Below, piece by piece: positions 8,676-16,444 of a DNA stretch of 64,000 nucleotides. The DNA lies in contig JAQSXK010000006.1 of assembly GCA_029256705.1 (NCBI GenBank), positions 101,940 to 165,939 on the forward strand, written 5' to 3'. The notes under the pieces were generated by a model, which worked only from the letters and a program-made list of their open reading frames with translations, was not told the DNA's origin and made no database searches. A program made the translations under genes and the position numbers. Source of the DNA: Clostridia bacterium. GTDB taxonomy: Bacteria > Bacillota > Clostridia > TANB77 > CAG-465. Every line of letters starts with the position of its first letter. Positions within the stretch are counted from its first letter, which is position 1.

Positions 8676-9434
8676 ATGAAATATAAAAAAAATTTTTTAA
8701 AGAAGGTTGTATTTAGAATTGATTTTATTAAAGAAATGAATGAAATTGATGATGAAATTATAGATCCATCAAAATTGGAGAAAATAACAAAAAACTTTCC
8801 TATTTTTGAACCTACAAATAACATTGGAACTAACATTACTGTTAATTTTCAAAAGAGTGATGTAAATAAAGAAGAAATAAAAGAAAAACATTATATTTTT
8901 TATAAATTGGATAGAAAATCAAAGTTAATAATTAGGAATAAATCTATTGTATATGAAACCAATAATTATATTAATTTTAATGATTTAAAAGAAAACATTG
9001 AATTTATAACGAATATTTTTAGCTTTTCTGAAAAATCAATAGTTGGAAGAATAGGATTGAGATATATTAATTTATTTCAAAATGAATCTATTAATACTAT
9101 AGATTGGAATAAATATATAAATCCAGAGTTGTTAACATCAATAAATAAAGATTATGGAGGCGGAAAAATATCCCAAGGTATTACAAGTCTTGACATTAAA
9201 TACGATGAATATTATTTAAAAAAACAATATGGAATCTATAATCAATTTTTTCCAAATGATAATCTCAAAGATGCATTTATTATAGATTTAGATATATATA
9301 AGTTTGAAATTGAAAGTCTGAATAGAGTTATACAAATATTAGAAGATTGGAATTTTAAGTTAGAAAGCATTTTTGAAGATTCAATAACAGGCGAAATGAG
9401 GGAAGTTTTAAATGGAACTAGAAATGAATTATGA
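8676..9434 (+). CDS. TIGR04255 family protein
   Basis: An ATG follows GAAAGGGGA. The 252-residue protein is soluble, beta-rich and without a signal peptide. It shows the family's pattern: VVFRIDF near the N-terminus, a mid-protein IGLRYINLF motif and WNKYINPELL. TIGR04255 proteins are sporadically distributed in accessory regions and have no assigned biochemical role that I can state. It overlaps the next small gene and forms a three-gene run to 10219. The unit lies inside an island bounded by tRNA-Leu repeats, consistent with cargo of a mobile element. Confidence 0.7.
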   Translation: MKYKKNFLKKVVFRIDFIKEMNEIDDEIIDPSKLEKITKNFPIFEPTNNIGTNITVNFQKSDVNKEEIKEKHYIFYKLDRKSKLIIRNKSIVYETNNYINFNDLKENIEFITNIFSFSEKSIVGRIGLRYINLFQNESINTIDWNKYINPELLTSINKDYGGGKISQGITSLDIKYDEYYLKKQYGIYNQFFPNDNLKDAFIIDLDIYKFEIESLNRVIQILEDWNFKLESIFEDSITGEMREVLNGTRNEL

Positions 9435-9585
9435 TTTAGGTGAAAGATATGATGTTTTGGATTCTAAAATTGGAGTTGTTAGTGATTTAGAAAATTCGGA
9501 AGATTCAATATGCAAATACGATATCTCCAAACCAATTAGAAATGTAATAAGAGGAAGGGAATATAGTGGAAAAAAAGAAATTTGA
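9412..9585 (+). CDS. Small hypothetical protein, 57 aa, overlapping the TIGR04255 gene
   Basis: The ATG at 9412 lies inside the last 23 bases of the upstream gene, behind GAGGGA, and the stop overlaps the next gene by 20 bases. Both overlaps suggest translational coupling. The protein is acidic then basic (ending in IRGREYSGKKEI), with one cysteine and no recognised domain. It could be a linker component of a three-gene cassette. It is too short for confident assignment. Confidence 0.5.
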   Translation: MELEMNYDLGERYDVLDSKIGVVSDLENSEDSICKYDISKPIRNVIRGREYSGKKEI

Positions 9586-10219
9586 AACAATAACTCTGGT
9601 AAATCTAGAGTATGACAAAATGATACATCAAGGGGATGTTTTACAAAATGTGGAATATATAGAATATGCGCATATAGTAGATGGTGAAATTGAAATATCA
9701 AAAATTATATTTCCAATGGTTATTGTACTTACACAAGATTGTGATGCAACTCAAGATTATGATAATAGAGTAGAATATCAAGAAAGAATCAAAAGTGGTA
9801 GTAAGGAGTATGATAATAATCAATATTTATTATCGTTGATTGTAGCACCTATCTATAATCTTGAAGATGTAAGACATGGAAAGCACTTATCTGACCTAGA
9901 AGTTAGAGTTGATGGACAGTTGACAGAAGAAAAAATGAAGTGTACGGGAGTTTCTTCTTCTGAATTGAAAACGAATAAATTACAAAGATACCACTATTTT
10001 AAAATTAATATAGATGGTAAGAAACCAGAATATATAATAGATTTTAAACATTATTTTACGATTAATGTGGATATGGCAATATTACATAAAAATAATAAGA
10101 GTAATTATATGTTTCAAATTGAAAAATTATATAGGGCAAGTATAAACCAAAGGTTTTCAAGTTATTTAAGTAGGGTAGGATTACCAGAAACTGAAATTCA
10201 ATTAGAACAAAAATGTTAG
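9566..10219 (+). CDS. Hypothetical protein with a TQDCD motif, 217 aa
   Basis: A GTG start follows AGGAAGGGAA. The protein is soluble, with an early MVIVLTQDCDATQD segment, like the '(S/T)Q-x-CD' segment seen in uncharacterised accessory proteins. A mid-region with VAPIYNLEDVRHGKH and a basic C-terminus follow. The catalytic-looking Asp/Cys cluster is suggestive, but I cannot name the family. It ends the TIGR04255 cassette and faces the decayed integrase convergently. Confidence 0.6.
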   Translation: MEKKKFETITLVNLEYDKMIHQGDVLQNVEYIEYAHIVDGEIEISKIIFPMVIVLTQDCDATQDYDNRVEYQERIKSGSKEYDNNQYLLSLIVAPIYNLEDVRHGKHLSDLEVRVDGQLTEEKMKCTGVSSSELKTNKLQRYHYFKINIDGKKPEYIIDFKHYFTINVDMAILHKNNKSNYMFQIEKLYRASINQRFSSYLSRVGLPETEIQLEQKC

Positions 10220-10267
10220 AATTACAATCACTCAAAATATTGTTATTTTGGATAACTGTAATTCTAA
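10216..10267. repeat. 11-bp inverted repeat at the truncated integrase end
   Basis: TTAGAATTACA (10216-10226) pairs with TGTAATTCTAA (10257-10267). It spans the stop codon of the 9566 gene and the point where the integrase loses homology, so it may mark a deletion or recombination junction. There is no T-run, so it is not a typical terminator. Confidence 0.5.
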
Positions 10268-11337
10268 TAATATATCTAAAGTTATTGATGTATTAGCATG
10301 ACCCAATCTAGATGAGGCTATTTTAGCTGATATATTGCTTTTTAACATTATAGTTGCATTGGTATGCCTTAAGTCATGAAATCGGATTTTAGGTATTTTT
10401 TCTTTGAGTAGAATATTTTCAAACATATGACTAAAAGCACCTAGATTATATGGATATCCATATTTTTTGCAACATATTAAATCATTATCAAAATATGCTC
10501 TATCAAAAGATTTCTTATAATTTTCTTGAGTTATTTTATATTCTTCTAACATATCAATTATATGTTTTGATATTGGAATATCTCTATGACTCGATTCTGT
10601 TTTTACATAAGCAAATATTATTATTTTTTTAGTAGGTAATACTGATTGTCTAATACTTATAATATAATTATTCCAATTAATATCTTGCCACCTTAAGCCG
10701 AGAGTTTCTCCCCTGCGTAATCCTAGCATTAGTAATAGTATTACAGGAATATATATATCTGTTTCTGAAAAAGCTTTGATGAATCTATCTATATCTTCAT
10801 CAGCAAGTAATTTAGAATAGTATCTTTTAGGTTTTGGTATTCAATACAATCAGTAGGTTTTTTTATTATCATTTGTAATTTATAAGCTTGATTCAAAGCT
10901 TTTCTTAATACTCTATGAATACCTATTACTGATTTTGCATTCAATCCACTTTTACCGTCTAGTCTTCCTTCTATTAGCTTAGTATCATATAATTTTTGAA
11001 TATGTATGGGTTTGAGTCTTTGCAATTCTAAATGACCTATATTTGGATTAATATGTTTTTCTATTATTCTGATATATCCTTCTGCAGTAGTTTTAGTTAA
11101 ATTATTGATAACGTATCTTTCAATCCAATTATTAAGATATGTTGATAATAAAATTTTATCTGCAAATATGTAATCATCGCTTCAATTTCTGCAATTTTTT
11201 TATTCAAAAATTGTTGAGCTTCTTTTTTTTGTTTTATATCCATTAAACCATTTTTGTTTTCTTTTACCATTTTTATCTCTACCAATGTCAACTATTGCGG
11301 AATAGGTAGTTCCTCTTTTAGTTATTGAACCTTTCAT
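10232..11337 (-). pseudogene. Decayed tyrosine recombinase (phage/ICE integrase)
   Basis: Reading the minus strand from the ATG at 11337, which has AGGAGG upstream, gives KGSITKRGTTYSAIVDIGRDKNGKRKQKW... in pieces of at most 20 intact residues per visible motif. It has an AP2-like arm-binding domain, a SAM-like core-binding domain and a catalytic domain with GLRRGETLGLRW, HDLRHTNAT and LGHANTSITLDI. Frameshifts occur in the A-run near 11230, near 11187 and near 10840. The C-terminus diverges right after TLDI, so the catalytic tyrosine is missing. It would have integrated an element at tRNA-Leu. It is inactive as it stands. Confidence 0.85.
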
Positions 11338-11350
11338 AGTATCCTCCTTA

Positions 11351-11525
11351 TTAACAAGATTCTAAAAACTTTTTGACTGACGGCATAGATATAAGATATT
11401 TTTTTCTATTTTTATGATAGATATTTTTTTGTACATAGTAAATCATATGTTGCATATAGACTTATATCCAAGTATTCTATAAGTTCTTTAGCTGATAAAA
11501 TTAATTTATTATTTAAATCATTCAT
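11351..11525 (-). pseudogene. Decayed excisionase-like HTH gene
   Basis: The ATG at 11525 follows GGAG. The 5' frame reads LSAKELIEYLDISLYATYDLL and stops after 36 codons. The other frame then continues with HKNRKKYLISMPSVKKFLESC to a stop at 11351. Together these match the winged-helix excisionase layout. It ends 13 bp before the integrase start, the usual xis-int order. Confidence 0.65.
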
Positions 11526-11701
11526 AGTTATTTCTCCTTTCATTTAATAATGACATTTTTTATCTATAATATTTTTTAAAGTTATATTTTTACTTGATAA
11601 ATATTTCCTATTTGATATATTTATTGCTTATAATAGTTTTTCATTCTCAGTTATTCTTTTTCTTGCTGCATAAGACGTCATTGAACCAGCTATATAAGGA
11701 A

Positions 11702-11881
11702 ATGGAATCAGCTATTCCTAAAAATGCATTAATATTATTTGAGTTATTAGAAGTAATTAAAAATGTAGAGATAGTTGCATATAAAGAAAAAGAAAATAAA
11801 GATATTCTAGTAAGAAGAATATATAAAGATAAAGAAATAATTATGCTTGGAAAAGTAAATAAAATTATAATTATAATGTAA
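11702..11881 (+). CDS. Possible small hypothetical protein, 59 aa
   Basis: This is an ATG-started frame with a weak AAGGA upstream; a longer TTG-started version from 11594 is also open. It has a central charged segment and an Ile-rich end. It lies in decayed element DNA and may be a remnant. The adjacent 11526-11700 holds no supportable gene. Confidence 0.25.
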   Translation: MESAIPKNALILFELLEVIKNVEIVAYKEKENKDILVRRIYKDKEIIMLGKVNKIIIIM

Positions 11882-11895
11882 AAATAATCAATCTA

Positions 11896-11924
11896 TTGAA
11901 AATTATGGAACAATATGATATAAT
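11896..11924 (+). promoter_or_regulatory. Promoter for the 11966 gene
   Basis: TTGAAA, 17 bp, TATAAT with a TGA extension. Confidence 0.75.
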
Positions 11925-11965
11925 ATGTATATATTAGAATTATTTTGAAGAAAGAGTGAATGTAT

Positions 11966-12172
11966 ATGAATAAAATAATAATGCATAATGGTTATTGTCC
12001 AAAATTAAATAAAGATTATAGTATAACTATCGAATATATAGATTCATCTACATTAAAAGAAAAAGCATATATAAAAGGATTAGCAAATTGCAAATATGCA
12101 GGAAACAATCAATGTGAATATATAGAAAATAAAAAGTGTCCGCTATATAATAGTAATAATTACAACTTTTAA
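11966..12172 (+). CDS. Small cysteine-rich protein, 68 aa
   Basis: The ATG at 11966 is favoured over the one at 11960 because it lies 9 bp from AAAGAG. Cysteines occur in GYCPKLNK, ANCKYAGNNQCEY and KKCPLY, giving a four-to-five cysteine pattern like a small zinc-binding or disulfide-free metal-binding fold. Similar short CP...C...C...CP proteins are frequent in Firmicute mobile elements. It has no membrane segment; its function is unknown. Confidence 0.55.
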   Translation: MNKIIMHNGYCPKLNKDYSITIEYIDSSTLKEKAYIKGLANCKYAGNNQCEYIENKKCPLYNSNNYNF

Positions 12173-12217
12173 TCTACTATTATAAAAATTAATTTTGTAG
12201 ATAGGAGATAATATTAT

Positions 12218-13075
12218 ATGGAAAAACAAACAAGTTTTTGGTTGGAAATTATAGTACCAATATTTATTGCGTTATTGAGTTTGATTTTTAATTTTATAAT
12301 TACTAATAATATGATATCAACTTATAAAGGCAAAATAACAATTTATGATTCAATTGCTGTGGATCATGGATATATAACCACTTTAGGGATAAATAATTTT
12401 ACAATGTACGAATATATTAACAATATTCAAATAGATATAAGCGATTCTATAGAAATAAATGATATAGACTCTAATAAGAATATAGAGGTTATAAAAAATG
12501 GTAATATAATTACTATTAATAATGTACTCCCTAAATGTGGACAAACCTTATTATTATATACAGAAGATTCTATAGCAAGTAATGATATTTATATTATAGC
12601 AAACAGTAATAGTATTCTTGTTACTAATGCAAAAAATGAGGCTATTGCTAATGTAGTAATTAATATAGGTGTTTTTGTAGAATCTTTTATTATCTTCTTA
12701 GTAATTTACTTTTCTATAAAATCTATTAAAAAAGCCTCATACGAATTAATAGAAAAAAAAATATTTGATGGTGTTAAAAAAAACGAGGAAAATAATCAAA
12801 TTGTGAAGTCTAGATATGAAAATCAAAAAAGAGAAAAATATGAATTAAGAAAATATTATATTTCTAGAATAAATGATTTTGAAAAAGAATTGAATTTTTG
12901 GCGTAATACTGTAAGACAATTACTTTATAAAGCTGGTTTAAAAAAAATTGATGTGAATGATTTACAAAATGAAATTACTAATTCATTAAAAACATACGGT
13001 ACAAAAGAAAAAAATTACGACACATATGAAGAAATAAGATTTCTTACAGATAAATTAAAAGATGATAATAAATAA
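12218..13075 (+). CDS. Two-pass membrane protein with cytoplasmic coiled coil, 285 aa
   Basis: An ATG follows AGGAGAT. There is one membrane segment at about 11-31, then an external beta-rich domain of about 115 residues, a second membrane segment at about 147-167, and a cytoplasmic tail. The tail is strongly charged (KSRYENQKREKYELRKYY) and likely coiled. I do not recognise the family. It is followed by another two-membrane-segment protein in the same island. The topology, with a sensor outside and a coiled tail inside, would suit a signalling or membrane-associated defence component, but this is inference. Confidence 0.6.
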   Translation: MEKQTSFWLEIIVPIFIALLSLIFNFIITNNMISTYKGKITIYDSIAVDHGYITTLGINNFTMYEYINNIQIDISDSIEINDIDSNKNIEVIKNGNIITINNVLPKCGQTLLLYTEDSIASNDIYIIANSNSILVTNAKNEAIANVVINIGVFVESFIIFLVIYFSIKSIKKASYELIEKKIFDGVKKNEENNQIVKSRYENQKREKYELRKYYISRINDFEKELNFWRNTVRQLLYKAGLKKIDVNDLQNEITNSLKTYGTKEKNYDTYEEIRFLTDKLKDDNK

Positions 13076-13172
13076 GACTTATTAAAATCTTATGAAATAT
13101 TAAATAGATTAAAGAAGTTAAATTTAATATTTTGCTTGAAAATTTACTAAATAATAGTATTGGTGGTGTTAC

Positions 13173-13947
13173 ATGAACAATAGTCAAAGTGAAAAAGGAA
13201 AATTTATTGCGTGGTTTATAATAATTGATTTAATTATTATAATACTTTACTTATCAACGAAAAGATTTGGAGATAATCCAAGTTTAGTTGCATATGTACG
13301 GATTTGCAGGAACATTAATATCAATAATACTTGGAATATTAGCAATAATATATTCTATGATACAAAACAATAATATGGTAATTACAAATAGCAAGATGAT
13401 TGATTCCTCTGAAGATATAAAAGAAACATCTTTAAAATTAGAATATCTAATGAAGGGTATAAATGCAGAACAAATAATATTAAATGAAAATCATAGTAAG
13501 TTCATGAAGATGATACAAAATAGCTCAAATGGTAACGAGATATCAATGAGTGTCAATGATAATAAAATTTTAACTAATGATGATGATGTAATAAATATTG
13601 TAAATAAATTTAGTGGAAGATATCAGGTATTTATATTGTATTACTTCTTTAAATCATCCCAAAGCGATGGTTCAAAATCTTATCTTGATTTTATAGAATA
13701 TAGTAAATCATTAAAAGTAGTTGGTATTGATGCAATTTCTATAACTCTATGTTTATTTATATTTAAAGATTTGGGAATAATTAGTAAGCATACACTTGAT
13801 AAAAGTGGTGAAAATTTGAAAGTTGAAATTAGTGAAACAATAAAGCCTAAGATGCAGAAGTTTTTTGATAATTATTTTGCAAAATCAAAGATTAGGCAGG
13901 ATGACCAAATAACTATTGATAATTTTTTTCAAACTCCAAGTTTATAG
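13173..13947 (+). CDS. Two-pass membrane protein split by a +1 shift at CGG
   Basis: The ATG at 13173 opens a frame with a first membrane segment (FIAWFIIIDLIIIILYL) and NPSLVAYV, then meets an in-frame CGG at 13299-13301 followed by A. Skipping the C and reading GGA continues into GFAGTLISIILGILAIIYSM, a second membrane segment, and a 170-residue cytoplasmic domain to the stop at 13945. The joined product would be 257 residues. Without the shift it stops at 13373 after 66. A membrane pair followed by a long cytoplasmic domain is common in uncharacterised accessory genes. It may be a pseudogene or frameshift-expressed. Confidence 0.6.
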
Positions 13948-14007
13948 TTCTAACAATTTTCTAACAAGAGATATAAAACAGTTAATTATGTATTGAATTA
14001 GCATAGA

Positions 14008-14064
14008 ATATAGCCTGCAAGAAACGTTGAAATATCAGCTGTTTCAACAAGCTATATTTTTTTA
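14008..14064 (+). terminator. Long hairpin terminator after the 13173 gene
   Basis: ATATAGC...GTTGAAA pairs with TTTCAAC...GCTATAT, followed by seven T. Confidence 0.75.
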
Positions 14065-14082
14065 TGCTATAGTAAGTCTTTA

Positions 14083-14153
14083 ACTTAAAATCCTGCGGGA
14101 GTTAAATCCTGTATCGGTTTGATTTCGATCATTCCCACTAGTAAAATAGAGCA
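14083..14153 (+). repeat. tRNA-Leu 3'-half repeat, copy 2 (attR-like)
   Basis: It shares a 16-base identical stretch (CTTAAAATCCTGCGGG) and then a diverged variable arm, T arm and ATTCCCAC with the tRNA-Leu gene. The 5' half is absent and CCA is changed to CTA, so it is not a functional tRNA. Confidence 0.8.
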
Positions 14154-14192
14154 TTTGTGCGATTAAAAGTACAGATGCTTTATTATTTTTTA
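14150..14192 (+). terminator. Terminator linked to repeat copy 2
   Basis: AGCATTTGT pairs with ACAGATGCT, then a T-rich run. The position relative to the repeat equals that of the real tRNA terminator, but the stem sequence has diverged. Confidence 0.7.
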
Positions 14193-14302
14193 ACTATTTT
14201 TTAATGAACAATACAATGATATAAAATCTATAATTGCAAATTTCTTTCTCTCTATACATCTTATATAAGTTAATAAAGGAAGATTTTTATAATACATCAC
14301 AT

Positions 14303-14330
14303 AATTTATAGTATAATCATACTATAAATT
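14303..14330 (+). promoter_or_regulatory. 12-bp perfect inverted repeat over the -10 box
   Basis: AATTTATAGTAT and ATACTATAAATT flank a 4-nt centre, and the -10 TATAAT (14312-14317) lies inside. The symmetry and position suggest a dimeric repressor site controlling the 14344 gene. Confidence 0.6.
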
Positions 14331-14343
14331 AGGAGGTGATACT

Positions 14344-15246
14344 ATGTTAAGTGAACAAGAATATGTGGTTCAATCACTTGAGTTACATTTGTTTTTTGCT
14401 AGAATTATGAAAGAGCATTCAATATTTTTGGAAGCAGGTTTTACGCCAAAAGATGTTGACTTTTCACAACATGCAGATGAACTAAAAATAGATTTTGAAG
14501 ATATATTATCAAGAAGTGTAGTTTTAGGTAATGGATTAATAAGGAAAAATATTTTAGAATCAGGAGAACTTGTTACAAATTATACACTAGGTGCAGAACA
14601 AAAAACTGCTAATTTTACAGGAATAGCTATAAATTCAAATATAACAAGAATGGAGGCAAATTTATTAAGTATGAATAATAAATTTGTTACTCCACAAATG
14701 GTTATGAGTGTGAAACAAATTAATAGGAATGCAATGCTACTTTTAAATAATATTATTGAATTTAAGATAAGAATATTAAATGAAGTCATATCTTGCAATA
14801 TGTTTACAGTAAATTATCCACTGCTTTTAAAACATATTCTACGCGAAGCACAATTATACAAAAAACTATTGATGGATCTTGAAAATGGAATAAGCTTAGA
14901 TAGTTTAGACGTAAAAGAAGCAGAACTTTTTTGGGATCAAATTATGATGGAACATGCTTTATTTATAAGGGGATTGCTTGATCCAACAGAAGATGTTTTA
15001 ATTCAAACTTCAGATAATTTTGCTAAGAGCTATGAGCAATTACTAAAAGAAGCAAAAGAAACCACAGATAAAGTAATAGCGGGTGTTACAAATGACTCTT
15101 TAGAAGAAACAATAAGATTTAGGGAGTTTAAAACAGCTGGAGTAAAGGGAATATCTGAATGTAAGATAAAATCAACAATATTACCATTGCTTGCAGATCA
15201 TGTATTAAGGGAATCAAATCATTTTATAAGAATTTTAAGAAGGTAA
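14344..15246 (+). CDS. DUF2935 domain protein
   Basis: An ATG follows AGGAGGTGAT. The 300-residue protein is all-helical with two DUF2935 repeats. Each starts with a helix carrying LELHLFFARIMKEHSIFLE or AELFWDQIMMEHALFIRGLLDP, and the second repeat ends with LADHVLRESNHFIRIL. Repeated His and Glu in the helices (LHLFF, MKEHS, MMEHA, LADHVLRE) resemble a metal-binding ferritin-like bundle. The family is widespread in Clostridia and unassigned. It lies between tRNA-Leu repeat copies 2 and 3, so it may have come with a separate integration. Confidence 0.88.
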   Translation: MLSEQEYVVQSLELHLFFARIMKEHSIFLEAGFTPKDVDFSQHADELKIDFEDILSRSVVLGNGLIRKNILESGELVTNYTLGAEQKTANFTGIAINSNITRMEANLLSMNNKFVTPQMVMSVKQINRNAMLLLNNIIEFKIRILNEVISCNMFTVNYPLLLKHILREAQLYKKLLMDLENGISLDSLDVKEAELFWDQIMMEHALFIRGLLDPTEDVLIQTSDNFAKSYEQLLKEAKETTDKVIAGVTNDSLEETIRFREFKTAGVKGISECKIKSTILPLLADHVLRESNHFIRILRR

Positions 15247-15323
15247 CTCTTTATTTTACCAAGGAATTGAATTATTAGTATTTTACATAAAAAGAAAGAT
15301 CTAAACTAATATCTTTTCAACAC

Positions 15324-15390
15324 AAAATTCTAATGGTGTTAAAACCATATCGGTTGGATTTAGATAATTCCCACAAGTAAAAAGAAGTAG
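15324..15390 (+). repeat. tRNA-Leu 3'-half repeat, copy 3
   Basis: It contains GGTGTTAAAACC, ATCGGTT and ATTCCCACAAGTAAAA in the order of the tRNA-Leu variable arm, T arm and 3' end. It is more diverged than copy 2. Confidence 0.65.
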
Positions 15391-15424
15391 TTATACCTTT
15401 TTTGTATAACTACTTCTTTTTATA
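15382..15424 (+). terminator. Terminator linked to repeat copy 3
   Basis: AAGAAGTAGTTATAC pairs with GTATAACTACTTCTT around a T-rich loop, followed by T. Confidence 0.85.
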
Positions 15425-15452
15425 TCTATTCTAATAATACAGTAATTAATTA

Positions 15453-15836
15453 CTATTTTGATTTTTCATAAATTGCTTTATTAAAATAATAGAGCTCTTT
15501 TTTAGTTGAATTATTATTAATTTTGTGTATATAATAACCTAATAAGAGTTCATCCCTAATATTAAATTCTTCAGACAGAAGTTTTAATAGTTCATTTTTC
15601 TTTATAATAAATTTAATCTTTTTTCCAGCCAGAATTAAAACTTTGTTATTTAAGGTTATAAGATCCTTAGTACCATTATCTCGCATTTTATCTATATATA
15701 GCTTACTGACATAAGCAATACTAAGTATATCTTGAATACTATTGGAATCAAATATAATTTTAATTTCTTTAACTGTGGAAACATTTTTTGATATAGCAGT
15801 TAGCCTTATTTTACTTTTATTTATAATTATTATCAA
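15453..15836 (-). CDS. Hypothetical protein, 127 aa
   Basis: A TTG start on the minus strand lies behind GGAGTGA. The protein is basic, lysine-rich and soluble, with alternating short strands and helices. I recognise no domain. It is next to the RHH-like gene and on the same strand, separated by a 124 bp gap that holds a start region and no terminator. Confidence 0.5.
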   Translation of the reverse strand: MIIIINKSKIRLTAISKNVSTVKEIKIIFDSNSIQDILSIAYVSKLYIDKMRDNGTKDLITLNNKVLILAGKKIKFIIKKNELLKLLSEEFNIRDELLLGYYIHKINNNSTKKELYYFNKAIYEKSK

Positions 15837-15960
15837 AATAAATCACTCCGTATTTTAATATAATCATAAGTTGCATTTTAAATTTGTAAAAAAATTTAAA
15901 CTGGTTTATTTTGCAAAATGGATCTTAAAAAAATACTATAAATATTTATAACTATATAAT

Positions 15961-16308
15961 TTAAACTTCTAATTTATCCAATACATATTTTATAGCGGAG
16001 TTTAGTAAACGATAGATTGAAACACTATATTTCTCTTTTAATAGTTCTAGTTTTTTATATTCAGACTCTCTAAAAGAAACTGTTCTCATAACAGTTATTT
16101 CACTTTTGTCTTTTTCTGCAATGTATAAACTATCCTTTTCTTTTATATGTGAATCGTAAGCATCTATGAATGCGCATATTAATTGATTTATATTTGCATC
16201 ATATATTTCGTTAGATAGATATTGTAATTTTTCATATAATGAATAGTCTATTTCTACAACTTTTTTTATTACATTTTCTCTTTTATAAAATTTTAAATTT
16301 TCTTGCAT
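15961..16308 (-). CDS. Tandem ribbon-helix-helix-like DNA-binding protein, 115 aa
   Basis: The ATG at 16308 is chosen because GAGGTG ends 6 bp upstream; an in-frame GTG at 16317 falls within that site. The protein shows two similar units. Each has a short strand followed by two helices: VIKKVVEIDYSLYEKLQYLSN and, later, TVMRTVSFRESEYKKLELLKE, each ending in a helix with NQLICAFIDAY or RLLNSAIKYVL. This is the strand-helix-helix pattern of RHH (CopG/Arc) repressors, fused twice. A 12-base palindrome (16325-16336) lies just upstream and may be its operator. Assignment is by pattern only. Confidence 0.5.
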   Translation of the reverse strand: MQENLKFYKRENVIKKVVEIDYSLYEKLQYLSNEIYDANINQLICAFIDAYDSHIKEKDSLYIAEKDKSEITVMRTVSFRESEYKKLELLKEKYSVSIYRLLNSAIKYVLDKLEV

Positions 16309-16324
16309 AATACACACCTCAAGA

Positions 16325-16336
16325 ATAGTATACTAT
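16325..16336. promoter_or_regulatory. Palindrome upstream of the RHH-like gene
   Basis: ATAGTATACTAT is a perfect palindrome overlapping a minus-strand TATACT. It could be an autoregulatory operator. Confidence 0.4.
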
Positions 16337-16389
16337 CTTATTTAAAATATTATAACTACTTAATAAGAAGATATAATATTCCTTTATAG

Positions 16390-16418
16390 TTGACATTTTG
16401 ATGAAAAAATGTTACAAT
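16390..16418 (+). promoter_or_regulatory. Promoter for the 16445 gene
   Basis: TTGACA, 17 bp, TACAAT. Confidence 0.8.
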
Positions 16419-16444
16419 ATGTATATTATGTGAGAGGTGCATTG

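Noticed and set aside
10839..11230. CGG-type programmed shift in the integrase
   Set aside because: The breaks there lie in A-runs or elsewhere without CGG and accompany loss of the catalytic tyrosine, so this is ordinary decay.
11611..11690. Short minus-strand frame reading MTSYAARKRITENEKLL
   Set aside because: Too short, no clear ribosome binding site, in decayed element DNA; perhaps a regulator fragment, but I cannot support it.
14083..14140. Second tRNA-Leu gene
   Set aside because: Only the 3' half is present and CCA is mutated; it is an integration scar, not a tRNA.
15324..15376. Third tRNA-Leu gene
   Set aside because: Anticodon arm and 5' half are missing; only a diverged 3' half remains.
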